This document shows, piece after piece, positions 40,672-49,764 of a stretch of 64,000 nucleotides of DNA (positions are counted from its first letter, which is position 1; the number at the start of each line of letters is the position of its first letter). This DNA is from Chryseobacterium sp. Leaf180 (GTDB taxonomy: Bacteria; Bacteroidota; Bacteroidia; Flavobacteriales; Weeksellaceae): assembly GCF_001424585.1 (NCBI RefSeq), contig NZ_LMPJ01000008.1, positions 62,001 to 126,000 on the forward strand, in the 5' to 3' direction. Under the pieces are notes generated by a model. The model worked only from the letters and a program-made list of their open reading frames with translations, was not told where the DNA came from and made no database searches. The translations under genes were made by a program, and so were the position numbers.

Positions 40672-43167
40672 TTAAATCAATCCAAACTGCTCAAAATGAT
40701 GCGTAAAATGTTTTCTTTGGAAAAGCTCCATCATTTCTTTATTTAAATGTCCGAATCTTGGATTATAATGTTCCGCAAAAGGATTTTCTTTGAAATAAAC
40801 GGTAAACTCTTTTAATGTTTCTATTAACTGAGTTTTAGCAACATCCAGATTTTTATTTTTATTCTGAGGAACTTCACCTTCTTTCCATAAAGGATATTGC
40901 GCTCCCGGACGGATCTTTTTATCGGTGTACAGCCAATCCTGAAGCAGTTCTAATTTCTCAGCAGGAATTTCAGGGAAATCTTCCGGTTTCAAATCACCGA
41001 AACCATTTCTCAGAACTTCTTCCAAATGCTCAACCATCAATTGCGGAGTAAAATCTCCAAAAACAGGTTGCGTGTTTTCAGTTAAGGCATTTAATTTTTT
41101 TTGAATATTCTGAACTTTAAAATCAATAAATGGAGAATGTTTAGCCACCAAAGTTAAAATCGTAGCTACACAAACGATTTCATCTCTTTGATTGACAACT
41201 TCCACCAACCATTTCACAACACCGGAAGGAATATTTCTTCCTTTCACTCCTCTGTTGATTTTTTCTTTTGCGGTTAAATAAACGGTAATTGTATCTCCAG
41301 CATAAACCGGTTTAAAGAATGAACAATTTTCCAATCCGTAATTGGCGATAACAGGACCTTTTTTACCTGAAACGAACAATCCTGCCGCTGCAGAAAGAAT
41401 GAAATATCCATGAGCAACCGTTTTATCGAAAATGGTTCCTGATAAACTCGTTGCATCTGTGTGAGCATAGAAATGATCCCATGAAACATTAGAGAAATTC
41501 ACAATATCTGCATCAGTAACAGTTCTTCCTGCTGTTTCTAAAGAATCTCCAACCTCAACTTCTTCAAAATATTTCTGGAAAGGATGTTTGTCAGAATATT
41601 TTTTCTCAGCTCCCTGCTGATATACTTTTGTAATTGCCGTCAAAATATCCGGCGACCCTTGAATAGCCGTTTTCTGAAGGAAGAAATGAAGACCGTTCAG
41701 TCCGCCCATTTCTTCACCACCACCAGCTCTCCCGGGACCTCCGTGCATTAAAGTCGGAAGTGGCGAACCGTGACCTGTACTTTCTTTCGCATTATCTCTG
41801 TTTAAAACAAAAATTCTACCGTGCTGAGAAGCCATTTTCCATGAAGTTTCAGCAACGAATTTCTCATCGTGAGAAACAATTGAACCTACCAAACTTCCTT
41901 TTCCTCTTTTTGCCAACGCAGCAGCTTCTTCCGCATCTTTGTAAGGCATCAATGTAGAAACCGGACCGAAAGCTTCGACATCGTGAGAGATATTTTTAGT
42001 GAAAGGAGAATCGTTTAAGAACAATTTCGGAGACATAAATGCACCGTTTTCATAATCTGCATCTACCAATTCATGTTTTCCATCGTAAATCAGTTCGTTT
42101 TCAGTTTTCAGAATGTCTACTTTTCTTAAAACTTCGTCATACTGCTGTTTTCCAACCAAAGAACCCATTCTTGTATCTCTGCTTAACGGATTTCCGATTT
42201 TTGTCTGGTCTAAAGCTTTAGACAAAGCCTTCTGAACATCCCCAATTAAGTTTTCAGGAACAATGATTCTTCTGATCGCAGTACATTTTTGTCCGGCTTT
42301 TGTAGTCATTTCTGTACGAACCTCTTTGATGAACAAATCAAATTCAGGTGTTCCTGGTTTTGCATCCAATCCGAGAATGGAGCAGTTTAATGAATCTGCT
42401 TCCATATTGAAACGGACAGAATTTCCTGAAACGGAAGGCAAAGCTTTTAATTTTCTACCTGTTGCTGCAGAACCTGTGAACAAAACTGAATCGCCATCTT
42501 GAATATAATCCAGAATATTTCCCGGTTCGCCACAAACCAATTGAATCGCACCTTCCGGAAGAAAACCACTTTCAATCATATCCTGAAAAACAGCATTCGT
42601 TAAATACGAACCATAAGGAGATGGCTTTACAATAGAAGGAACACCAGCCAACAATGAAGTAGATAGTTTTTCTAACATTCCCCAAACCGGAAAATTGTAA
42701 GCATTGATTTGTACAGAAATACCTTCACTCGGAGTTAAAATATGCGTCCCCAGGAAAGTTCCGTTTGCAGAAATTTTCTGAGTTTCCCCATCCACCCAAA
42801 ACGGAGTGTTCGGAAGCATTCTCTTTGCCAACCCTGAGTAGGTGAAGAAAGTACCAAAGCCACCTTCAATATCAACCCAAGAATCTGCATGAGTCGCTCC
42901 TGTTTTATAGGATAATTCGTAATATTTTTTCTTTCTTTCTAAAAGGTAAAGTGCCACTTTTTTCAACATTTCGCCACGATCGTAAAACGTCATAGATGAA
43001 AGGTTTTTGTAACCTACCGTTCTTCCGAAATCGAGAGCCTGCTCAAAATTCAGTCCTTCTGTATCAGAAATCGCAACCTGCTCTCCTGTCACGGCATTGT
43101 ATAAAGGAATTCCGTTTCCGGTACCTTCTACCCATTCGCCTTGGATATAGTTTTTTAATTTTTGCAT
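40672..43167 (-). CDS. paaZ: PaaZ: oxepin-CoA hydrolase / semialdehyde dehydrogenase with C-terminal extension
   Basis: 831 residues. Residues 1-520 form the aldehyde dehydrogenase domain with catalytic E256 and C295 (GQKCTAI), the same numbers as in E. coli PaaZ. Residues about 530-680 form the MaoC-type (R)-hydratase domain, with WDHFYAHTD and AHGYFILSAAAG, which opens the oxepin ring of the phenylacetyl-CoA intermediate. E. coli PaaZ ends near 681. The extra ~150 residues here carry HLEEVLRNG and GHLNKEMMELFQRKH...HHFEQFGL, resembling a DUF1569/DinB-like helical domain, possibly metal-binding. Last gene of the operon. Confidence 0.93.
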   Translation of the reverse strand: MQKLKNYIQGEWVEGTGNGIPLYNAVTGEQVAISDTEGLNFEQALDFGRTVGYKNLSSMTFYDRGEMLKKVALYLLERKKKYYELSYKTGATHADSWVDIEGGFGTFFTYSGLAKRMLPNTPFWVDGETQKISANGTFLGTHILTPSEGISVQINAYNFPVWGMLEKLSTSLLAGVPSIVKPSPYGSYLTNAVFQDMIESGFLPEGAIQLVCGEPGNILDYIQDGDSVLFTGSAATGRKLKALPSVSGNSVRFNMEADSLNCSILGLDAKPGTPEFDLFIKEVRTEMTTKAGQKCTAIRRIIVPENLIGDVQKALSKALDQTKIGNPLSRDTRMGSLVGKQQYDEVLRKVDILKTENELIYDGKHELVDADYENGAFMSPKLFLNDSPFTKNISHDVEAFGPVSTLMPYKDAEEAAALAKRGKGSLVGSIVSHDEKFVAETSWKMASQHGRIFVLNRDNAKESTGHGSPLPTLMHGGPGRAGGGEEMGGLNGLHFFLQKTAIQGSPDILTAITKVYQQGAEKKYSDKHPFQKYFEEVEVGDSLETAGRTVTDADIVNFSNVSWDHFYAHTDATSLSGTIFDKTVAHGYFILSAAAGLFVSGKKGPVIANYGLENCSFFKPVYAGDTITVYLTAKEKINRGVKGRNIPSGVVKWLVEVVNQRDEIVCVATILTLVAKHSPFIDFKVQNIQKKLNALTENTQPVFGDFTPQLMVEHLEEVLRNGFGDLKPEDFPEIPAEKLELLQDWLYTDKKIRPGAQYPLWKEGEVPQNKNKNLDVAKTQLIETLKEFTVYFKENPFAEHYNPRFGHLNKEMMELFQRKHFTHHFEQFGLI

Positions 43168-43189
43168 AAAATATTTTATATTTTAATTT

Positions 43190-43223
43190 AACAATGTAAC
43201 AGTTTACCAATTGGTACATTGTT
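43190..43223. repeat. Palindromic spacer between esterase and paaZ
   Basis: AACAATGTA and TACATTGTT pair across a 16-base loop that includes the sub-palindrome CCAATTGG. Read as RNA it would be a hairpin upstream of paaZ. Confidence 0.7.
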
Positions 43224-43243
43224 AGCTTTAGTTATTTTAAATA

Positions 43244-44071
43244 TTAATTTTCCGATCTTTTTATAAATTCCAAAGTCTCATCAAATCTTTTGCTCCAAGG
43301 GAAAAAGTATTGTACTACCATTGGAATGTGTTTTTTATTAATAAAAATAGGTTTTACGTTCGGTTGATAAGGATGAAGAGCTTCCAAAAAATTCTCATTG
43401 GCCACTTTAATCGATGTATAGGTTTTTCTACCAACATAAATTAAAAAAGGTGGTGTTTTCCCGTTGATAAAATAAATCGGAGAAGCTTCTTTCCATTTTT
43501 GTGGATCTTGACTCCAAGTTACATCATAATTACTTTCTGAGGTTGGAGGATTTTGTTCTAAATAGTTCTTCATGTCAATTCCTGCAGCATCAATTAAAAT
43601 AATCCCCGAGACTGTATTTTCAGGAATCTGATATTTTGGATTCATCACTGCAGAAGCTGCCAACTGACCGCCCGCTGAGTGTCCTGAAACGAATATTTTT
43701 TGAGAATCTCCACTATATTTCTCAGCATTTTCTTTTGTAAATTGAATGGCTGCTGCAATTTCTTTTGTCATCTGATCTACATCAGCATCCGGACTTAAAG
43801 TATAATCCGGAATAACCGCAATGATATTTTTGCGTGCAAAGTTTTTACCCAACAGATTGTATGTGTTTTTATTTCCCGAATTCCAGTTTCCACCGTGCAC
43901 AAAGATTAGAACAGGATAGTTTTTATCAGTCTTTTTTGGAGTAAAAATATTCAGTTTAATTTCGTTTCCCACATGGTTTTTCGTGAAGGAAATATCCTTG
44001 TAAGCAGATGTAGATTTACAGCTGATCAAAAGCAAACCCATTAAAAAAATGATGCAGAAACTAAATTTCAT
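43244..44071 (-). CDS. Lipoprotein alpha/beta hydrolase (esterase)
   Basis: 275 residues with a lipoprotein signal peptide (lipobox LISC, Cys at 18). The alpha/beta hydrolase fold has the HGGNWNSG oxyanion loop, nucleophile elbow GHSAGG, and late His in NKKHIPM. HGG plus GHSAGG places it with HSL-type carboxylesterases. It lies inside the paa operon between a second esterase and paaZ, so it may release an aromatic acid such as phenylacetate from an ester substrate in the periplasm. This link is an inference from position. Confidence 0.78.
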   Translation of the reverse strand: MKFSFCIIFLMGLLLISCKSTSAYKDISFTKNHVGNEIKLNIFTPKKTDKNYPVLIFVHGGNWNSGNKNTYNLLGKNFARKNIIAVIPDYTLSPDADVDQMTKEIAAAIQFTKENAEKYSGDSQKIFVSGHSAGGQLAASAVMNPKYQIPENTVSGIILIDAAGIDMKNYLEQNPPTSESNYDVTWSQDPQKWKEASPIYFINGKTPPFLIYVGRKTYTSIKVANENFLEALHPYQPNVKPIFINKKHIPMVVQYFFPWSKRFDETLEFIKRSEN

Positions 44072-44099
44072 ATTACAAATATTATTTCGTTTGAATCTC

Positions 44100-44927
44100 T
44101 TATTTCGGTTCTTGGTAAGGGAACAATTTCACCAAACCTTCATACAAACTTCTATGAAGAATCGTTGCGTGATTATCTGTTTCCATCATTTTGTATTCTA
44201 CCGTCCAGTTTTTCTTGTTTGATTTTTTGAGAATATTATAGAAATCTTCTGCATCTTTTACCATCACTTTATGTTCACCTTTTCCGACAGAAATGTAAAC
44301 AAATTTTTTGGTATCAGAAGATTTAGATAGCAACTGATTGGCATTTTTCAACAGACTTTCATCATCCCACCACAAACTCGGACTGATGATAAAATAATTA
44401 TTGAACATTTCAGGTTTTTTCAGTAAGATTTCTGTTGCTAAAAGTCCGCCTAGCGATTGCCCAAATAAATATTTATCGGATGTTTTGAACTGACTTTCGA
44501 TATAAGGTTTTAATTCCTTTTCCAAGAAATTAATGAATTTACCGGAATGTCCGGTTGTAGGATAATCTTTCTGTAAGTCTTTTAAATCGGTATGAAAAGT
44601 AAAGTCTCTTTTTCGGTCAATATTTGCAATTCCAACCACGATCGTTTCAGGCATTGCGTACATTAAGTTGAAGAACTGCACCAATCCTGTAACATGGATA
44701 AAGTCTTCGTTCATACTTCCATCCAAAAGATAGATAATCGGATATGATTTTGTTTTATCGAAATTTTGCGGAAGATAGATGTTTAGAGTTCTGTCTTCAT
44801 TTAAAATTTCAGATTTTATAGTTCTGATTTCTCCTATAGTTAATGGTTTTACATTTTCAGTCTGGGCAAAAACCATGAATTGAAATGCAAACAAAATAAT
44901 GATGAAAATGAAAAGCTTTTTAAACAT
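44100..44927 (-). CDS. Exported esterase of the IroE/Fes-like family
   Basis: 275 residues with a signal peptide (hydrophobic 5-22). Alpha/beta hydrolase with nucleophile elbow GQSLGGLLA and an N-terminal LNIYLPQNFDKTKSYPIIYLLDG, typical of the esterase-D/enterobactin-esterase-like family. It is the 29-base upstream neighbour of the lipoprotein esterase and lies in the paa operon. Two secreted esterases in a phenylacetate operon suggest that the substrate arrives as an ester; direct evidence is lacking. Confidence 0.78.
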   Translation of the reverse strand: MFKKLFIFIIILFAFQFMVFAQTENVKPLTIGEIRTIKSEILNEDRTLNIYLPQNFDKTKSYPIIYLLDGSMNEDFIHVTGLVQFFNLMYAMPETIVVGIANIDRKRDFTFHTDLKDLQKDYPTTGHSGKFINFLEKELKPYIESQFKTSDKYLFGQSLGGLLATEILLKKPEMFNNYFIISPSLWWDDESLLKNANQLLSKSSDTKKFVYISVGKGEHKVMVKDAEDFYNILKKSNKKNWTVEYKMMETDNHATILHRSLYEGLVKLFPYQEPK

Positions 44928-44946
44928 ATTAAATTTTGAAATTTAA

Positions 44947-45540
44947 TTATTTCACATCATCCCAAATACTGTAATCAACAACCTTCGTAGGAATTTGCTG
45001 AACATATTCTGTAAAAGGTTCGCAAGGCAAAATCGCGTCTTTCCCTTCTCTAGCCAATTTCTGATAGAGTTTCGTTCCTTCCGTTTTCCATTTGATCATT
45101 TCATCAGAGACATCACGGATGATTTTTGCCGGACTTCCGACAATCAATTTTCTTGCATCGCATTCGAAATTTGCAGGAACGAAAGCCAAAGCTCCGATGA
45201 TACACTCGTCACCGATAACGGCTTTGTCCATTACGACAGCATTCATTCCAACTAAACAATTTCTACCGATATGTCCTGAATGAATAATCGCTCCATGACC
45301 GATGTGGGCAGATTCTTCCAAAATGGTTTCAATTCCCGGAAAAACGTGAAGCGTACAGTTTTCCTGAACATTCGCACCGTCTTTCACAATGATTTTACCC
45401 CAGTCACCACGGATCACCGCGTTCGGACCGATATATACTTCTTCACCAATTTCTACATTACCGATAATTACCGCTTGCGGATGAACGTAAGCAGAAGGTT
45501 TGATGAGGGGACGAATTCCGTGATATGAGTAAATATTCAT
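44947..45540 (-). CDS. paaY: PaaY, hexapeptide-repeat thioesterase
   Basis: 197-residue left-handed beta-helix protein of the gamma-carbonic-anhydrase class. The hexapeptide repeats run from about 20 to 150 (VIIGNVEIGEEVYIGPNAVIRGDWG, IGHGAIIHSGHIG, IGDECIIGALAFVP). Metal-binding His sit in LHVFPG, AHIGHGAIIHSG. In the phenylacetate pathway PaaY hydrolyses dead-end ring-opened CoA esters and protects from CoA depletion. Position in the operon supports the name. Confidence 0.9.
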   Translation of the reverse strand: MNIYSYHGIRPLIKPSAYVHPQAVIIGNVEIGEEVYIGPNAVIRGDWGKIIVKDGANVQENCTLHVFPGIETILEESAHIGHGAIIHSGHIGRNCLVGMNAVVMDKAVIGDECIIGALAFVPANFECDARKLIVGSPAKIIRDVSDEMIKWKTEGTKLYQKLAREGKDAILPCEPFTEYVQQIPTKVVDYSIWDDVK

Positions 45541-45636
45541 AATATTAATTTGAAAATTTGAGAATGAGCTAATGTGAAAATTAAAACACCATTAAAGCAT
45601 TTTCAAATTCTCAAATTAACCTATTTTCAAATTGTT
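45541..45636. repeat. AATTTGAAAAT palindromic spacer A (paaY/paaJ)
   Basis: Left arm AATTTGAAAATTTGAGAATG with TAATGTGAAAAT, right arm ATTTTCAAATTCTCAAATTA with ATTTTCAAATT: a long imperfect palindrome. Same family as spacers at 49686, 50230, 51074, 51490 and 52552. Confidence 0.8.
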
Positions 45637-46845
45637 TTATACTTTTTCAATAACCATTGCATAACCCTGACCGACACCGATACAAAGCGTACATAACGCG
45701 TATTTTTTATTTTGTTTTTGAAGTTCCATTGCGGCCGAACCGATGATTCTTGCTCCTGAAACTCCAAGTGGATGACCGATTGCGATAGCTCCTCCGTTGG
45801 GATTGATTCTTGAATCGTCGTCTTTTAAACCTAAACTTCTTGTTACCGCTAAAGATTGAGCCGCAAACGCTTCGTTCAGTTCGATAACATCCATATCTTC
45901 CAAAGAAAGATTCAGTCTTTTTAATAATTTGTGAGTTGCTTCAACAGGTCCTATTCCCATAATTCTTGGTTCAACACCGGCAACGGAAGATCCTAAAATC
46001 TTTGCTTTAGGTTTTAAACCATATTTTTTTACGGCTTCTTCACTTGCTAAAATAAGAGCTGCTGCGCCGTCGTTCATTCCTGAAGCGTTTCCGGCCGTTA
46101 CCGTTCCGCCTTCTTTTCTGAAAGCCGGACGAAGTTTTCCTAAACCTTCCATCGAAGAAGTTGGCTTGATGAATTCGTCTTTATCGAAAATTTGCGGTTC
46201 GCCTTTTTTCTGTGGAATTTCAACTTGTACGATTTCTTCTGCCAATCTTCCGCTTTTCTGGGCTTTTGTCGCTTTTTGCTGTGACCACAAGGCAAATTTA
46301 TCCTGGTCTTCTCTGCTAATATTGTGCATTTCTGCTAAATTTTCAGCCGTGTCTCCCATTGCATCCACGCCATACATTTCTTTCATTTTGGGATTTACAA
46401 ATCGCCATCCGAAAGTGGTATCAAACATCTGGCTGTCTCTCCCGAAAGCTGTACTTGGTTTTGACATGACATAAGGTGAACGCGTCATGTGTTCTACTCC
46501 GCCTGCAATGTAGATTTCGCCTTCCCCAGAAGCAATCGAACGAAAAGCATTTGCCACCGCCGACATTCCTGAAGCGCATAATCTGTTTACTGTTTCACCT
46601 CCGATTTTGTATGGAAGTCCGGCCAATAAAAGTCCCATTCTGGCCACATTTCTGTTATCTTCTCCAGCCTGATTGGCACATCCGAAGATAACGTCTTCAA
46701 TTTCCTCAACAGGAACTTCTGGATTTCTTGCCACGATTTCTTTTAGAACGATTGCCGCCAAATCATCGGCACGAACTTCTGAAAGACCACCTGATAATTT
46801 TGAAATTGGCGTTCTTATATAATCTATGATGTATACGTTGTTCAT
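45637..46845 (-). CDS. paaJ: 3-oxoadipyl-CoA / 3-oxo-5,6-dehydrosuberyl-CoA thiolase
   Basis: 402-residue thiolase that cleaves the final ring-opened beta-ketoacyl-CoA to acetyl-CoA and succinyl-CoA. The nucleophile Cys is in [11 protein letters not shown] near residue 90, the His in [19 protein letters not shown], and the second Cys in [10 protein letters not shown]. Its place between paaI and paaY makes PaaJ the best reading among thiolases. Confidence 0.9.
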   Translation of the reverse strand: MNNVYIIDYIRTPISKLSGGLSEVRADDLAAIVLKEIVARNPEVPVEEIEDVIFGCANQAGEDNRNVARMGLLLAGLPYKIGGETVNRLCASGMSAVANAFRSIASGEGEIYIAGGVEHMTRSPYVMSKPSTAFGRDSQMFDTTFGWRFVNPKMKEMYGVDAMGDTAENLAEMHNISREDQDKFALWSQQKATKAQKSGRLAEEIVQVEIPQKKGEPQIFDKDEFIKPTSSMEGLGKLRPAFRKEGGTVTAGNASGMNDGAAALILASEEAVKKYGLKPKAKILGSSVAGVEPRIMGIGPVEATHKLLKRLNLSLEDMDVIELNEAFAAQSLAVTRSLGLKDDDSRINPNGGAIAIGHPLGVSGARIIGSAAMELQKQNKKYALCTLCIGVGQGYAMVIEKV

Positions 46846-46937
46846 TTTTTATCTGCTTTAGGCTTTAAGCTACATGCAGTAGGCTTTACCAGCTTCGAAA
46901 AAAGCTTACTGCCTATTGCCTGAAGCTTACTGCTTAT
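46846..46937. repeat. Palindromic spacer B (paaJ/paaI), different sequence
   Basis: AGTAGGCTTTACCAGCTT and AAGCTTACTGCCTATTGCC are inverted, with further GCTTTAAGCT-like arms. It belongs to a different family from the AATTTGAAAAT spacers. Confidence 0.7.
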
Positions 46938-47351
46938 TTATAATTCTGTTACTTTTTTTCCTATTTTATAAACTGTTCCTACAAATTTCGCAACCAGCTC
47001 TTCATTCTGATTGGTAATTTTAATGTCATAAATCGCTGTTTTTCTGGTGTTGTTTACTAAGATACTTTCTGCTCTGAAAATATCGCCTTCTATTCCTGCT
47101 TTGGTAAAATTGATGATACAGTTCAAGGCAACAGCGGCATCTCCGGTGTTGTTGGACGAAAATGCCAATGCCGAATCTGCAAAAGCAAACGTAACGCCTC
47201 CGTGAACTGTCTTTAAGCCATTAATCATTTCCTTTTTAATGGGCATTTCTATTAAACAATAATTTTCTTTGACTTCGATCATTTTGATATTCATCCATTG
47301 GGAAAAATAATCCTGATTGAGCATATAATCGGCAACTTGTCTTGGATTCAT
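46938..47351 (-). CDS. paaI: PaaI hydroxyphenylacetyl-CoA thioesterase
   Basis: 137-residue hotdog-fold thioesterase. The segment TVHGGVTFAFADSALAFSSN holds the conserved HGG-x7-D that marks PaaI-type enzymes. PaaI hydrolyses hydroxylated phenylacetyl-CoA, relieving dead-end products. Length matches. Position in the operon supports the assignment. Confidence 0.92.
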   Translation of the reverse strand: MNPRQVADYMLNQDYFSQWMNIKMIEVKENYCLIEMPIKKEMINGLKTVHGGVTFAFADSALAFSSNNTGDAAVALNCIINFTKAGIEGDIFRAESILVNNTRKTAIYDIKITNQNEELVAKFVGTVYKIGKKVTEL

Positions 47352-47398
47352 ATTTTTGGAGTGAAACAGTTCTATACTTTCAATTAATCTTATAATTA

Positions 47399-47650
47399 TT
47401 ATTTTTTCACAATTTTGGAATATTTCGACTTATTAGTAAAAATGTTTTTAAAAAAATTCACGATTTGATCCATAAAGAGATGGCCAATAAATATTCCGAT
47501 AAAGTAAATTGTGACAAATCCCCAACTAAACATTCTTTCGTGGGTAGTTTCATTTGTAAACCGAAGATCAGTTAAATAGAAAATACCTCCAACAAAAAAC
47601 GTTGAAAATACAGCTATTGCAAAAGATGAAATGATCTTATTCTTTGTCAT
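47399..47650 (-). CDS. Small membrane protein inside the paa operon
   Basis: 83 residues with two hydrophobic segments (about 8-27 and 42-60) and a basic tail (KNIFTNKSKYSKIVKK). It has no recognised family. It lies 15 bases from paaH and 47 bases from paaI, on the same strand, so it is co-transcribed with a catabolic operon of otherwise known genes. It could be an insertion, an anchor or an unrecognised transport component. Confidence 0.65.
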   Translation of the reverse strand: MTKNKIISSFAIAVFSTFFVGGIFYLTDLRFTNETTHERMFSWGFVTIYFIGIFIGHLFMDQIVNFFKNIFTNKSKYSKIVKK

Positions 47651-47665
47651 TTTAAAACTAATTAT

Positions 47666-48799
47666 TTACAGCTTTCTCAACAAAGGGCTTTGTCTGTATC
47701 TTTCCTCCTGATATTCTTCGTAAAGATTCTGTAAAGTTTTGGAGATTTTTGAATAACCGATTTCTTTTCCCCAAGCCAATAATCCTTTTGGATAGTTTAC
47801 TCCTTTCTGCATTGCAAGTTCCAGATCTTCATCAGAAGCAAAACCTAATCTTTTTGCTTCAACTGCTTCATTGATGAGCATTGAAATAATTCTTAAAAAT
47901 ATTTGCTGATAAAGAGCATCATCTTTTACAGGCTCTGGTTTTAAAGCGCCTTCAGCATAATCGTAGAAACCTTTTCCTGTTTTTCTGCCGTGAAGTTTTG
48001 CTTCAGACATTCTTTGCTGAAGAAGGGATGGCTTGTATTTCGGGTCGTAGAAATATTCGTTATAAACCGTTTTTGTTACCGAGAAATTCACATCAACACC
48101 GATCAAATCCATGAGTTCAAAAGGTCCCATTTTGAAGCTTCCGATTGTTTTCATGGCATCATCAACCTGCTCTACCGTTGCAATGTTTTCTTCAACGATT
48201 CTCAAACCTTCACCATAGTAAGGACGGGCAATTCTGTTAACGATAAATCCTGGAATATCTTTCGCAATCACAGGTGTTTTGCCCCAATCTTTCATGAGGT
48301 TGTACATTTTTTCAGCTAAAGATTTTTCTGTAATTAAAGATGGAATAATTTCCACCAAAGGCATCAATGGAGCCGGATTGAAAAAGTGAACTCCGATGAA
48401 ACGCTCCGGTTTTTGTAATTCTGCACCTAGAGAAGTGATAGAAATGGATGATGTATTGGAACCAATCACACAGTTTTCCGAAACATGTTTCTCTAATTCT
48501 GTGAAAACTTTGGTCTTGATTTCTTTATTTTCAATGATGGCTTCGATTACGAGTTCGCAATCTTTGAAGTCCTTCAATTCGGTAGCGATGGAAATATTAG
48601 ATAGAATTTCGACCATTTTCTCTGATGAAATCTTCTGTTTATCGACCAATCTGGTTAAGGTTTTTTCCAAACCTACGGTTGCCGTTTCTACTTGTTTTGC
48701 ATTGGCGTCATAGACCCAAACTTTGCATCCGTTTGTTGCGGCTACTTGTGCAATGCCGATTCCCATCGTTCCGGCACCGATAATTCCTACGTTTTTCAT
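47666..48799 (-). CDS. paaH: PaaH 3-hydroxyadipyl-CoA dehydrogenase
   Basis: 377 residues. N-terminal Rossmann domain with GAGTMGIGIA near residue 8, then the 3-hydroxyacyl-CoA dehydrogenase core with SNTSSISI and HFFNPAPLMPLVE, whose His is catalytic. The usual C-terminal domain follows (FVNRIARPYYGEGLRI) and a second helical segment. It oxidises 3-hydroxyadipyl-CoA with NAD+ before the PaaJ thiolase step. Confidence 0.92.
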   Translation of the reverse strand: MKNVGIIGAGTMGIGIAQVAATNGCKVWVYDANAKQVETATVGLEKTLTRLVDKQKISSEKMVEILSNISIATELKDFKDCELVIEAIIENKEIKTKVFTELEKHVSENCVIGSNTSSISITSLGAELQKPERFIGVHFFNPAPLMPLVEIIPSLITEKSLAEKMYNLMKDWGKTPVIAKDIPGFIVNRIARPYYGEGLRIVEENIATVEQVDDAMKTIGSFKMGPFELMDLIGVDVNFSVTKTVYNEYFYDPKYKPSLLQQRMSEAKLHGRKTGKGFYDYAEGALKPEPVKDDALYQQIFLRIISMLINEAVEAKRLGFASDEDLELAMQKGVNYPKGLLAWGKEIGYSKISKTLQNLYEEYQEERYRQSPLLRKL

Positions 48800-48884
48800 T
48801 ATTTATAGATGTTAGAAGCCAGAAGTTAGAAGTTAGACTTTTGAAAACTAATTTCTAACCTCTAATTTGTAAATTCTATAATTT
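48800..48884. repeat. Palindromic spacer C (paaH/paaG), different sequence
   Basis: AGAAGTTAGAAGTTAGA pairs imperfectly with CTAATTTCTAACCTCTAAT around a TTTTGAAAA centre. Confidence 0.7.
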
Positions 48885-49685
48885 TTACTTTCCTTTATAT
48901 TCAGGTTTTCTTTTCTCTAAAAATGCACTTACACCTTCCTTGAAATCTTCTGTTTCAGCGGCTTCCTGCTGTAAATCTCCTTCCAGTTCCAATTGATCTT
49001 TCAATGAATTATTATAAGAAGCAGCGAATGCTTTTTTGGTTAATTTTAAACCAACAGTCGGCATATTCGAAACCTTTTCTAAAATTTCCATTGATTTTGA
49101 ATTGAATTCTTCTTCAGTGAAAACCTCAGCAACCAAACCATACGATTTTGATTCTTCAGCAGATAATTTTTTGCCTGTAAATGCTAAATAATTCGCCAAT
49201 TGTCTTCCCAATAATTTGGGCAAGAAGTATGTTCCGCCGGTATCAGGAATCAATCCGATATTGGAGAATGCCTGAGCAAAATAAGCTTTGTTATTCGCTA
49301 AAACAAAGTCACAAATCAACGCCAACATTGCACCAGCTCCAACTGCAGGACCATTTACCAAAGCAACCACAGGTTTTTTGCAACGGGTAATTTCCAATAC
49401 CAAAGGATTGTAATAGTCGGTAACAATTCTTCTGATAATGTCATTTTCGTGATGCTCGTTTCCCTGAGTAAATGCATCATCCAGGTTTTGACCCGAACAG
49501 AAAGCTCTTCCACGTCCTGAAATTGCTACACATCTTACCGTAGAATCATTGCTGCATTCCTTAATGAAATCTTTCAAATCTCCTAGAGACGGCTTTGTAA
49601 GCGCATTCATAGTATCGGGCTGATTGAGGTAAGCGATTTTTAGTTTACCGTCAAAATGTGATTCAATATCGAGTTGTGTGTACAT
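48885..49685 (-). CDS. paaG: PaaG, epoxide isomerase of phenylacetyl-CoA
   Basis: 266-residue crotonase. AFCSGQNLDD forms the oxyanion hole, and the active-site segments GPAVGAGAMLALICDF and FSNIGLIPDTGGTY are typical of PaaG-like isomerases (Asp in IPD in place of the second Glu). It isomerises the 1,2-epoxide to the oxepin that PaaZ opens. Next to paaH and paaD in the operon. The distinct paaF hydratase is not found in the cluster. Confidence 0.9.
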   Translation of the reverse strand: MYTQLDIESHFDGKLKIAYLNQPDTMNALTKPSLGDLKDFIKECSNDSTVRCVAISGRGRAFCSGQNLDDAFTQGNEHHENDIIRRIVTDYYNPLVLEITRCKKPVVALVNGPAVGAGAMLALICDFVLANNKAYFAQAFSNIGLIPDTGGTYFLPKLLGRQLANYLAFTGKKLSAEESKSYGLVAEVFTEEEFNSKSMEILEKVSNMPTVGLKLTKKAFAASYNNSLKDQLELEGDLQQEAAETEDFKEGVSAFLEKRKPEYKGK

Positions 49686-49764
49686 AGTATTAATTTTTTT
49701 AATTTGAAAATTCTGATTTCACTACTAATTTACTCATTTTCAAATTAGCACACTTTCAAATTAT
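49686..49764. repeat. AATTTGAAAAT palindromic spacer D (paaG/paaD)
   Basis: TTAATTTGAAAATT pairs with ATTTTCAAATTA and TTTCAAATTA. Shorter member of the family described at 45541. Confidence 0.75.
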
